This document shows, piece after piece, positions 38,101 through 49,600 of a DNA stretch of 64,000 nucleotides (positions are counted from its first letter, which is position 1; the number at the start of each line of letters is the position of its first letter). The notes beneath the pieces are model-generated. The model was not told the DNA's origin and made no database searches. It saw nothing but the letters and a program-made list of their open reading frames with translations. The DNA is from Branchiostoma belcheri (lineage: Eukaryota > Chordata > Leptocardii > Amphioxiformes > Branchiostomatidae): NCBI RefSeq assembly GCF_001625305.1, contig NW_017802380.1, positions 4,965,396-5,029,395 of the forward strand. Direction: 5' to 3'. The translations under genes and the position numbers were made by a program.

Positions 38101-41100
38101 CGGCTGACTTTCCTCAGGTTCAAAGCCGAGTGTTTCTCGGTGGACGGGGACTGCCGTATTTTGGTAACAACGACTTAGACGGCGACAAGACCAACATTCT
38201 CCACGACCTGGACGGCAGCACCACCGGCTACCCGGACAGCTACATAGTCGGGCCGGACAACTACCTGGTCAGGAACCCGGGATGTGTGGAGAAGCCGGAG
38301 TGGCACGGTGTCTTCTGCAGAGGGAAGTTTGCTCAGGTCTGTACTTCTCTTTTTCCGAATCCATTTTGTTGTCTACTTTGTTGTCTGATCTTAACTTCAT
38401 CGAAGTTCCATACTAACAACAAGGGTAAGAACGACATACGTATACCATTGGTCTTGTCCTTCACACAGTTGTGGGTCCAAGCCAAACTTCCAAACAGCCT
38501 GGTTATGTCGCTAGTGCGTGACGAGTATCCGGACCATCCAATGACACTGAGAGGACCCCTATCTCAGGCTAACGTTTACCAACAGTACCAACCTGTGGTC
38601 ACGCTGGACACCTCCTACACCATCCACTGGAACGGACGGGCTCCAGAACAGATCTTCCTCTACCCAGTGAACTTTAACAGGTGACCCCATTCATCAATAC
38701 AGGAGTCAGTACCCTGAAATATTCACACAAAAGTGTATAACATCTACAGTACAGAACAGTAACTATCTCATACACACTAGTACCATGACCTGAAAACCTA
38801 CAGTATACATGTAACGTTGCCATTTAAGATTATTGAGGAAAAATATCTGAGAATTACAAACATTCGACACAGAACAGCCATCACAAAACTCCGGATAAGT
38901 TCACACAAACTCCACATAGAAAAGGGAAGACACAACCACATTCCTCTACAGCAAAGGATCTGCCAATTTTGTAACCTAGATTATATTGAAGATGAATGCC
39001 ATTTTGTAGTTGACTGCACATTATATAGAAATGAGAGGGATTCCCTCTATACTTATGTAATAGATAAGTTCCCAAGCTTTAGACATTTAGATAGAATAGA
39101 AAAATTCGAATTCCTCATGAAACTTGACAAACCATGTATAATTAGCTCAATATGTTCGTACATCTTTAACTGCGTAAAGAAGCGAGAAGAACCTGAACCT
39201 GTAAATAGTAGGACACATTAGTTTATATAGTATGTAAGTGTCATTACTGTTTTCTTTTCCCTGTCTACCCAAGACCTGTACTTAGCTCGTTAGAGCACAA
39301 GCGTACAATAAAGGTCTTTCATTCATTTATTCAAAATTGCAACATGACAATACAAAGTCTGCAATAGGCAGCAAGTATGAGATTAACAGATGCACTCCAC
39401 ACCTTTGATAAGAGAAGAGCCATAGGAGCGATGAGATGTTTTTATTGTCCCTCAATGATCTTTTTGTCTGAACGTTTAAAATGATATCTCCGTCCTTAAC
39501 TTGTAGTGGCGACTGGGTCCGAGTGGGCCTCTGCTACCCACCAGGCACCACATTCCGGGTGAAGTACCAGCTCCATCAGTACCGAACACCCTGGGTCACG
39601 CTGCAGGCCGAAGATGCCCACCCCGCGCACAGCCTGGCCGCTGTGGAGGCCGGCAACGGCAAACTCTTCTACTTCGAAGAAAGCACAGGGTGGGTAGTGG
39701 CAGTAGAAGCTAGGGAACTTAAAAGCCGCCTAGGAATGTACGTAATGACAACTGGATCATGAGGGGCTTTATACCTACAAAGTATACGTGATATTGATTG
39801 ATAACAGGTCGAAACATGTCGCTTTTTCACAGAAATATTAGCAACAAACGAAGATCAAGCAAAAAAGGGGATCAAAATATAGAAAAGTTGTCATCATGCC
39901 TCTTCCAGCCTGTTGTTCCTGAAAGTCCGAGCTAACTACGACCGGGAAGGTGACGGCTACTGTTCACACATGGGCTGTGAGAGGATCAAAATAATGGCCT
40001 CCATGGCAAGTGATGTGGTCAGCGACTGTATGGCCAAGGCTTATCCCAAGTACAGCCTGACGCCGACAGAGACTGTCCCCATGCCGAGCTTCCTGAGTCT
40101 GGTCAACGACTGTACAGGATGTGGTGCTCCGGTGGGTTTGATTTAAACTGACCAAAATCCGATGGGATTTTGCTCGTCGTTTGCATATATAGCATTAATC
40201 AGACATTTTGACTGGGGCTGAATGTATGTAAAAAATAATCTAAGAATAAACTACCAAGGCAAAGTCGACGTCTGCCAATCTCATGCTTCGCTATCCCTTC
40301 AGGATCCAATCGTCCACGACGCCAACCAGAAGTTCCTGGAGGTGACCGTGGTTTCAGCCGGGTACAACGAGATGCTGCAGGGTCATACGGCGTTCATAGA
40401 GGTAGGGATTCCAGAAGTTATTAAGATGAAACATAAACCCTTATTTAATTACATATAGATAGATGTCAGACACTTAAGATCACATACAAGTTTGCGGTAG
40501 GTTACAATTTACAGCACTGATAATATGCTGAATCTCACTTGCTGAGTCCCAAGATTCGCAATGTATCCTATTTTAGCTTTTTGTTCAGAGCTGGTGTATC
40601 CATGATTAATTTTCACCATCACACCTGACACTCTCCAGATAGACGGAGCGCGGTTCGGTAATCATTACCGAGGCTTCCGCGTCATCGCCGTTGACGCACT
40701 GACCGGTGCCGTGACGCATCAGATGACGTTCGACACCTACGCACAACCCACGGCTGACGTGGCGATGGCGAACTTCATACGGAACGACATCCCGCAAAAG
40801 TAATAATATTACAGTTGGCCTTGTAAAAGGACCATTACGTGCAGACGTGTGAGAATGTGACTTAATTTTCGTGACTTACCATGTAAATTTTCAATGACGT
40901 TAAGTATCTTTCATGGAAAATCCCTTCTTAAGGCTAGGGTTTACTTAATATGCTTTTGTTGGTTTGATACCAACACGTAAAGGATATGAATTGTATCAAT
41001 GCCACAGCTCCTTAGATCAGTATATATCATAAGTATTAATTACAAAATGCTGTTCCAAAAATTTCAGTTCCATAGTGCTGGTAGCAGTGAAGGACGAGTC

Positions 41101-41630
41101 CAGCGTGCACGCACGAGAATGTCTGACAGCACTGAAGGAGATCGGAGCTCAGGAGCCCGTCAAAACTGACCTCAGAGGTGTGTGCACTGTAGCAGCTCAA
41201 CATGTATTTTGATAATGCATGGGGTATTGGTGCTTAGTGTCTAATTGACATTGTATCAATACCATCGTTCTGCATTGCTTTTGAACCAAGTGCCCAACCG
41301 AAGTCAGATTCCATTTACACCTGGATGGAATGCCATGTAACGTGCCTTTCTTAAGTGTCAAATGAACACATCTAGCCGCAAATCAGACCTATTAAATCTC
41401 TAACTGGTTTCTGCAAAACTAACCATTGGGCCATTTACATTGTATGCCACACGTGTAACGGGTATATTGTCATTGCTACATTGTTTAAATTTGTATTTTC
41501 ATCTGCTGCAGGTAATTTCGCCATGGTTGGGTTTAAGGGGACCTTTTGGCCCACCTGGGTCCAGCAAGTCAACCTGCCGTCCGGTCAGGGTCCGGCACAG
41601 ATCTACACCAAGATCCCGCTCATGGGCTGA
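32102..41630 (+). CDS. CEMIP-like: CEMIP-like secreted hyaluronidase-family protein, tandem copy D
   Basis: 25 exons, 1270 codons: 32102-32168, 32657-32794, 33131-33408, 33601-33878, 34000-34070, 34196-34288, 34542-34733, 35034-35203, 35315-35524, 35700-35902, 36032-36101, 36224-36352, 36571-36656, 36841-36972, 37217-37252, 37445-37597, 37741-37921, 38118-38336, 38469-38680, 39507-39689, 39909-40131, 40303-40401, 40639-40799, 41068-41177, 41512-41630. Signal peptide MATFALPVLLLLLPALILSQ, then G8, GG, beta-helix and second GG domains as in copy A. Intron 13 starts with GC (AG then GCAAGG at 36657) rather than GT; the exon length of 86 equals copies A and B, which supports this reading. Intron 19 contains a LINE fragment. 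Function by family: secreted protein acting on hyaluronan; not shown here. Confidence 0.91.
32293..32345. repeat. 14-bp minisatellite in gene D intron 1
   Basis: About 3.7 copies of GTAGTAGAATATAT in tandem. Confidence 0.9.
38800..39335 (+). mobile_element. 5'-truncated non-LTR retrotransposon (LINE) 3' end in gene D intron 19
   Basis: A 134-codon open frame (38817-39221) resembles the C-terminal tail of LINE reverse transcriptases: a basic stretch (RTAITKLRISSHKLHIEKGR) followed by a zinc-knuckle-like CxxC...HxxxxC (QFCNLDYIEDECHFVVDC). It is followed by a short 3' UTR with AATAAAGG and an ATTC-type tail (CATTCATTTATTC, 39320-39332), as seen in many LINEs. It has the same orientation as the host gene. 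The left boundary is approximate. The family is not assigned. Confidence 0.65.
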
Positions 41631-41685
41631 TGATGAGTGAATATCATGGTTGAGTCAGACAACCATCACAGATGTTCATTCATTC

Positions 41686-41691
41686 AATAAA
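41686..41691 (+). terminator. Poly(A) signal of gene D (AATAAA)
   Basis: AATAAA lies 55 bases after the gene D stop codon. Confidence 0.7.
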
Positions 41692-42323
41692 TGGGAATCA
41701 TAAAGCAATGCATCCTGACAAGTCTTTTTTTATCTGATACTGACAGGTGGGACAAGAAGTACTTTTGACAGATAAATAATGCAAGTACAGCAAACCATGC
41801 TTGGAGAAGGAACATTATAAAAATGTTTAAATTGTTGGAATATTTCAGCTTGCTGCCATTGACCGTTGTGAGATGTAGGCTTATTATAAGGAGCATATTC
41901 TGTACGTTTTTTCAGTTTACACGAGACGTGTATTTCACCTCTTGCTTACAATTATGACAAACTTCCGTCTGAAGTGAATGGACCTAAACGATCAGGAACT
42001 GAACTATAAGATGACTTTACTGTTCGACACATCATAAGAATTCCTCCTTTCTTACACCTGGATGACAATCAACGAAACAAATGTAGAACTAGAAGTTTTC
42101 AAAGGCATACAGATGACATGCTTAATACAAAAACAAGTTCATACATAACATGTACAAAATAAGGTACAGAAATCAGACCTCAAATGTATCATGAAGAAGA
42201 ATCATTGCATTATCCATACAGAAATCACAGGCTTAGGTGAAATACCCAACATGTACAAGGATGCATGTGACAATGCATGTTGAACAAACAGTAGTTTATG
42301 TACACCAGACAGCCCTTGTAGGC
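41692..42323. other. Convergent spacer: gene D 3' flank and CBLL1 3' UTR
   Basis: Gene D and CBLL1 converge here. Part of this stretch must be the CBLL1 3' UTR, but I see no clear AATAAA on the minus strand. No further gene is seen. Confidence 0.5.
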
Positions 42324-45300
42324 TCAGTTATAATAGGATGTTCTTGGGGGATGCCCATGGGCTGCCTGAGGAGGCATGCTGGAGGAAGGAGCAGTACTAA
42401 CAGACGGCATTCCTCCGGGGACCGGGCCCTGGGGGACAGGGGCAGGGCCTCGGGGAGGGGGGCCGGCCAGGGGCCAGGCTGCCCTGGGACTGTGTCCACC
42501 TGGCTGGGCAAAGGGAGGGCTTATGGCTGACTCGTCGTACGGCCGCCCGTGTGAGTCATAACCAGGCCCGCGGACAACGGGAGGTACTGAGTGGACAGGC
42601 TGGCCGACGTGTCCGTGAGGCGGTGGTGCGGAGTACGGTATCGGTACGGCCCCAGAGTGGGGTACAGCCGGCGCAGCCCCCTGGTGGATGGGCCGGTACA
42701 TGGTGCCCTGGTTGTGAGGAGTCTGGTTAGAGGATGCCGCCTGCTTGGCCAGGTCCTCGCTGTCATCTTTGATGGGGACTGTGATGAGGTTACTGCTGCG
42801 GCTGCTGGTGACAGGCATGTAGGACTGGGACACAGGGTTGGGGAGGGAGTCCGAGGATGGGGGGTAGCGGTGGTGCTCCGGGGNNNNNNNNNNNNNNNNN
42901 NNNGGGGAGGGGGTTCGTGCATCCTGTCGTCGTGGGGGTGTCCTGGAGGGGGGATGCTGTGGTGAGGAGGCATCCTGCTGTAGTCCCTGTGTTCTGGTGG
43001 GGGCTGTAGGGGAGCCCCGTGTGTCATGGCCATCCCCTGGGGCACAGGCTGGGGAGGCGGGGGTGGGGGCGGCGGTGCATACTGGTCCCCTGGGACAGGT
43101 CTGTACACGGCAGTGCTCTGGTCCTGGGAGGTGGGGTAAGGCTGGTACGTTGTTGGGTACGTCTGGTGCGGGGTCGGTTCAGCCGCCACGGCAGGCCGCT
43201 TGTGCCGGTGGTTGATGTGAGCCTGAGAAGGAGAAGTTGGAAATAGTCACCACTAGGGAGAACAAAGATACTTCTGCAACTAGAAAGTGCTAGTAGAAAA
43301 TGACAGATTAAGATTAAGTATCCTTCGTGTTAACTTTCAAATCAAGCAACTTTCTCCATAACAGAACAGCATGAGAAATCTTAAAAGGGTCCTCATGCCT
43401 TTTACAGAGCACACTGTGGATATCACTAATCCGTTACAAGCAGGGACAAAACACACCTGAAGGTCCCGTTGTGACAGGTAAGTCCTCCTGCATCCCTTGT
43501 TGCCGTGCTTCCCATCACCAAATGTACACATGAACACGGCTCCTCTTGGGCACTGCTCTATACGCTGTACAGGGTCTCCACATCTTACAAATAGAGGAAA
43601 CACGGCAGGGATTCAGAACAAACAAGATGAATGCTAAACCAGTCACACTCTTCTGTTGGTTTTAAATACATGTATTTTACACAGTACAAACCTCAACAAA
43701 GCAGACTTTATGTATTACTGACTTTGTGCAGTTACAAACAACTCAAATATGCTTACCTCAAGCAGTTTTTGTCTGTCCTCTTGGAGCAATCAAAACAAAA
43801 GACATGCTTGCAGGGTATCTGGAAGTTAGAAAACAGAGAAAGTTGGTTTGTTAATGAGAGTCTGCACATCATGAACAAAATCTACTGGGATAGAAGGAAT
43901 ACTAAAAGTGCACAACTAAAAGAACCAATAGTTAAAAGGGCTAGGCATGTGTCTTACCATCCTGCCATACAGGTTGACTGGACAAACACACTTCTCACAC
44001 AGGTGAAGCATGGGGTCATTAATCTTCTTCCCAATCAGGTTCATCTGCAGACAAAAGAATTCATAGTTTATAGCATGTACAAGTATGCAAAAGTATGCAA
44101 ATGCATATATGTAGTATATACACGTATACATTTCTAACCTAGAACAGGAAGCGCTAAAAAGGGTAACCACTGAATGGGTACCGGTCAATGACCGTATATG
44201 TCATTAATTTCCTTGTGCCTATGATTATACATGTGTATATGCAACTAAAGTGATTTGTAATGTTAGTAAAAGTAAAATAATCATGGAACTGATTTCCCCT
44301 ACCTTGACATCCCATTTCATGGGGCTGTGGTGCTTCTCAGAAGAGGATCCCCTGTCATCTGTGACAAGCGAAGAGCAGGGCAAACAGGTTTAAAGGATGA
44401 AACATTTAAATGTACAATGTACTAGTAGTAGTTCTACCAGTAGTTTTACTAGTTGTGTATTTCTTGCACAAGCAGAGCCTTAGTCTTACCTTAAAGGTTT
44501 CAGCTCTGAAATAATAACATTTGTGATGGTGTAAATGTGCCATCTTTAATGAGGACCATGTGACTGCAGTTGACATGATTCAATCATGATTTACACTTGC
44601 GTGACGTACCCTGGGTGTCATCCTAGTTTGTTTTCCATACTCCATACATACATGAAGAACCCTATCAACACGTATGGGAGGCACAGAAAACAGACCAAGA
44701 AGCACCCAGGCTATGCTGTACCTCTGACACTGGCAGTCCTCTTGCTGTGGTGACTGCTGAGTTTGAGAGGAATGGCTCTCCGGACTCCGTCCCCGTGTCC
44801 CCCCCTCTCCACCAACTCTCCTTCCAGCTCCAGGTTACCTAAGGGCAAGAATTACATTATAAACTAGAAAGGCCAATATTTGCTTTGGAGCAAATACAGC
44901 GATGGGTTCACCACATTTTACGACATGGCAGGGAAAGAATGAGAAACACAAGGGAAAACAATGATTTACATTGATATAACTATAATATGAAGTAAAATAC
45001 AACTAAAACAACAGTTGGATAGCTATTCCCTACTTTATTGGTTAGGATTTTTAATTGCATAATGCAAACTGTTGATTTTCAAAATAAATAAAAAAACGTC
45101 CATGCCCGGCATTCCAATGCTGGAGCAGGAAAGCTTGAAATACCTACCAAAACACTTGAATACAGACATACTGTCAGTATGGAAATGCTTCTGTGCAGGT
45201 GTTAATCAAGTTAAATCCCAACAGCCAATCAGCAAGAAGTATAGAGGAAAGCTGCATGCCTATTGGTTGATGCCCTGCATTCCATTGTGATGACTCATGC

Positions 45301-46257
45301 CCAAACGTGGTAAACAAGGCACATTAACACAGTAATACATTTGCTATAACACAGCCAAAAAACTCAAATAAAACCATTCTAAAAGCCTGTATCACAATAA
45401 TTTAAAAAACGCCTAGGGGTATTTGCCCACTGTACCTCCATACCAAATTTCAGGACCTTGGGCCCTAAAATGAAGAAGCTGAATCCATTTAAAAAATGGC
45501 AGGAGAAGGAGGAGAAGAAGGAGAAGAAACATCAGAAAAAGCAATATGGTTTCACCACACCACTTCGTGGTGTGGTGAACCCATAATGATGCTACTCATA
45601 ATTAAGCAACACATGCTTTTACTAAATTTCATAAACACTTCCTACTACATGTGTTCACATATTAATTTATTTAACCCCAAATAAATGATAAATTCTGACA
45701 AAAACATTAATGTTCTTACTTGCTTTGCTTACTATGCTGACCATGTACAACGACGCACAGCCTTAAGCAAGTAAGCATAACTATTTTACACTGATTTGTA
45801 AATGCTTGGTATTTTTGCTTTCAAGATGTCCATATATAGTACTGTAGTAACGTTACTTTACTGCTCGTACTGTATGTATATTTGTTTAATTTTGTTGGAT
45901 ATAGTGAAACAATTTTAATCAAACTGCATTCCCGTGGTATTTCCTGAAACACAAGTGATCAAGGCGGTAACAAATGTGAATGTAGATGGTTTTCACATCA
46001 ACGCCCACTAGGAAAAAGCAAAAGAGAACTTGAGGTTCAAACATCCAAAATTTTTGTAGTCGGATCCAGAGGCGTGGCAGATTTAACTATCACAGAACGG
46101 TGCCAGTGCGTAGCAGTCATTTCCTGCGCCATAAGAACTGTAGCAGTGACAATGCTACTCCAAAATGTACCGAAAACAACACCCTTACTGTAAGAAGACA
46201 GCATTCTATACAAAAACCACCCATCCCTCACATCTCACCTCTCCGCTCGCCCTCCAT
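42324..46257 (-). CDS. CBLL1: Hakai / CBLL1 RING-type E3 ubiquitin ligase
   Basis: Minus-strand exons in order: 46257-46239, 44838-44722, 44358-44303, 44044-43958, 43818-43757, 43583-43457, 43222-42324 (about 455 residues; an N gap interrupts the last exon). The short N-terminus contains VRRAIPLKL, close to human VRRRIPIKL. The RING finger spans the middle exons ([44 protein letters not shown]), followed by the Hakai C2H2-like unit ([20 protein letters not shown]). The long C-terminal exon is proline-rich, with conserved [12 protein letters not shown] and [10 protein letters not shown]. In vertebrates Hakai ubiquitinates Tyr-phosphorylated E-cadherin through a phosphotyrosine-binding (HYB) fold made by this region, and is also part of the m6A writer complex. 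Start chosen at the ATG whose exon splices in frame. Human protein is 491 aa. Confidence 0.93.
42884..42903. other. Assembly gap (20 N) inside the CBLL1 last exon
   Basis: The frame before the gap (one base left over at 42904) and after it (two bases left over at 42883-42882) join only if the real gap is a multiple of three. Twenty is not, so the gap length is a placeholder or there is an indel beside it. The apparent frameshift is an assembly artefact. Confidence 0.85.
45545..45585. repeat. 19-bp hairpin in CBLL1 intron 1
   Basis: TATGGTTTCACCACACCAC and its near-perfect inverted copy (one mismatch) are separated by three bases. It could fold into a stable hairpin on either strand. Confidence 0.85.
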
Positions 46258-46266
46258 CTTGAAACA

Positions 46267-46274
46267 TGACGTCA
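46267..46274. promoter_or_regulatory. Perfect cAMP-response element (TGACGTCA)
   Basis: Palindromic TGACGTCA lies 9 bases upstream of the CBLL1 ATG, inside the shared CBLL1/USP19 region. CREB/ATF family proteins bind this sequence in animals. Confidence 0.6.
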
Positions 46275-46460
46275 GAACATGGGGGTGGCGGGACATTCAA
46301 AATGATTGATTTTTGGAGGTATTTTTCTCGAAAAGCGGATCTAACGTTTCATATTATGTAATTTGTGAAAAGACTAATTTTTTTCTTTATGAGAATGTTT
46401 CTGTCCCTTGCGAAACGTGTTGGGAGGCATGCAGGGGCAGAGGTCACCATCATAAATATC

Positions 46461-46470
46461 CAAGATGGCG
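46461..46470 (+). promoter_or_regulatory. YY1-like motif (CAAGATGGCG)
   Basis: CAAGATGGCGGAC matches the YY1 consensus often found at or just after start sites of housekeeping genes. The same CAAGATGG core surrounds the CBLL1 start codon on the other strand. Confidence 0.55.
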
Positions 46471-46607
46471 GACATCGGATAGAAAATCCCAGACCTCGAA
46501 AAATTTCGGAGTAATTTTTTTACAGAGTAGACTTTTGGGACATTTTCTGTGGCATTGGAAAACAGAAAGCAATCCCGTGTGGTGTTGGGCGCTGTTTAGA
46601 TGGCTCT

Positions 46608-49600
46608 ATGATCCATCGGTCGCAGGAAGTCGCCAGAAAACGTAAGCGCTCGCCAGTAGTGACAGACAGAGACAGCATGACGGTTTTGCGCCATCCTTCG
46701 AACAAAGGAGCGAGTTCGCCGGCCGAAGAGAACGCAGCTCCTAGCGCCGAAGCAGAGCATATCAACGGGGAAGGGGCGATGAAGAAACTACGGGGAGGAG
46801 CAGAGGGTTCCACAGAACCATCCGCAGAAGCAGGTTGGTGGTATTTGTTCGTGTGTGCACGTGTTTCAGAGTCGCCAGCCGGCTATCTGAGACGGGCTGC
46901 CTTTGTTTTCGTTGGCTCCGGCTTGAGCCATTAGGAATTTGTGAGGGGGGTGCGCCTGGGTCTGTATGTGGGTCGGGGTCACGGCTGCTGTCTACGTCAG
47001 TCTGACATATGGACTGCATAGTGGACAAGGGAACACTGTTTTTCAAACTGCTCTCGTTACATGGCTGTATTCCTTGTGTTTAAAGTACGGCGTTGACTCA
47101 TGTGCCCTACTTCCGGTGCTGGATTGACAACTTCCTTTGATATTCGTGTTCTTTGTTTCAACTAAGCAGCAGTTCAATTTTCATTAACAACATTTGAATT
47201 GTATTATCATGTGCAAAGTACAACATGTAGTTACATTTTTCACACATTTTGATACAGATAAAGAGATTGACAAGCAAATTATTTTTGAGGTCTTACATAC
47301 CAATCTTTATACTAAACTCAACTTTTCACTTTCTGCTACTGTACAGCTGGAGGTGCTGATCTAGAGGCCCAGCCGATTGTCCCAAAGTGGTCACAAGATG
47401 GGAAGACAGTGACCGTCACCCTGCCCATCGGCAATGTCAGGTCATCTGAGGTGAACCTGACCACTGATGGACAGGATGTTACCTTGAATTTGCCAGGTAA
47501 GGCAATTTTCTTTTCAGTTGCTTGCAGACCTGGTGGAATGACCACACAAAATGTTAAATTGTGACCTTGTGAAGTTCCTTGCATGGCCACTAAAGACTTA
47601 TAACTGGACTTAAAACACACAAACATTCCGATATACAAATACATGCACAAAAACTTCACCATGTCTGTGAATATTATCATTGGAGATACCAGCCCATTTG
47701 ACAGTCACTACTGGTTGGTAGAAGTGACTTTTGAAGAAGACATCCATGCACAACTAACCCAAGCTAGACCAGTAACCTTACCTAACACTGCTAATGTGTT
47801 GTATGGCGTCTTTCTAGATGGGCGCTCGTGGAGCTGTACCTTCCATGCAGCAGTAGAAGCAGCTGATCCCATGGTCATCTGTACAGATGAACTCATGGCC
47901 ATCACCTTCAACAAGGAGGAGAAGTACAAGAAGTGGCCTGCCTTAACAGCAAAGGTAAACTTCTGCCAGTGAATTGTTCAATGAGTATGTTCTCTCAAGA
48001 TGTGTGACACTATGTGTAATGATTTCTGTATGCTGAGCGAAAACAAAGTCTTACATACTTTACGTTATTACCTTTTTTCTGCACCAGGACCCTCCACCAC
48101 CAGAGGCAGTATCTAACCATGTGGATGGGCACCATGCTACAGAAAGTATGGAGATGTCAGATGGAAGAAACCATGTTGCAGATGGGGGTAGAGATAGCCC
48201 CACCAAGCTTGGTGTTGAAGAATCAGAAGGTAACTAGAAAAGTTCTCTAACACCTGTATTTGACAGTGGTTAGCATATAAAATTTAAACTATGACACACT
48301 TCGTACAATTGGTCACAAGTTTAACTGCACCATATCCTGGCTTATACCAAGTCTGATTATGCAAATTGTGCACCTGTCCAGGTGCAGGTGTGGGGTTTGT
48401 GCACCTGCAGCAGCTGAGGCATGACTGGTTTGAGCGCGGGTCGGACCTGATGTGCCTGTACGTCTTCACCAAGGAGGTCTGCAAGGACACGCTGGACATC
48501 CAGTTCTCTGACCAGGCTCTGACGGTCAACTTCCAGACCAGCGACAGCAAGTTCCTGGCCCTGCACGAGGGGACGACCACCCAGACCGTCTTCTGTTGGA
48601 GCATCAGACTGTTCTATCGTATCGTGCCGGAGGAGTGCGTGTACCGTGTGGGACAGTCCACCCTGGACATCACACTGAAGAAGGCAGACAGTCGGAGGTG
48701 GACCAGGCTGGAAGCCTTATCTAACACTAGTTCAGGTGGGCAAAGTATCTAAATTTAACAATGAACTAGACAAAAAAATTTAGCAAATGCTATACTGTCT
48801 CATTACTAGTAGCTATCAACTTGCAGCTTTGCTACTACAAGCATCTTGACATTCCTTGTTCTACTTTCAAAGGACCGTCAGCCAGTGGTGTGTCTAACTG
48901 GAAGCCCCTGTCATCTGCTGGGACAGTGTCTCAGGAAGCTGCCAGCCAGCCCACAGCCACCAGCACCAAGAAACCTCCCCCACCACCACCTGCACCACCG
49001 CCTACTAAACTTAGCCAGGTAACAGCAAAAAGCTTAAAATGAACAGCCACAATGCATGGTGAAAGGCCAGGTAGATGTGTGATTCAAGAGCCTCAATTTC
49101 CACACTTGTTTGAAATGGACTCCTGGACTCAAATCAGCAAAGATTCTATTTCCATCTGCAATAAATTCCTTGCAAAAATCAAGCAGAAGACCCTTTTGAC
49201 TTGCCAGTTTGATTAAGCTATTCACGGAAACTGTAAGCACAGCTCATCTCTATGTATTATGATATGATCATTGATAACATCATGTGATTTTTCCTGTCCA
49301 CAGAAGCCGACCTGCCTGGTCCCCCCGGTGACCCATGGTTCCTGGGGTGCTGCAGGAGACATGGAGCAGACATGTGAGCCTGGCTTCACCGGCCTGGACA
49401 ACCTGGGCAACACATGCTTCATGAACGCAACCTTACAGGCACTGGCAAACACCAGGGAGCTCAGGGACTTCTGTCAGAGTAGGTGGCAAGGTCTTGGCTA
49501 AGGAGGACTCTGACTATACTAGTATTGTAATAGCCAGTGTAACAGCCCTTAGGCATGACATACCAGCTTCACAGGCACTCGGTGAGAGGTTTAATGGCTT

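Larger units (their letters stand above)
46258..46607. promoter_or_regulatory. Shared head-to-head upstream region of CBLL1 and USP19
   Basis: Only 350 bp separate the divergent start codons. The stretch contains a perfect CRE and a YY1-like motif and no TATA box in either direction, as is usual for bidirectional housekeeping promoters. Transcription start sites cannot be placed from sequence. Confidence 0.65.

Noticed and set aside
42237..43215. Several plus-strand frames rich in Gly/Arg
   Set aside because: They are complements of the proline-rich CBLL1 exon.
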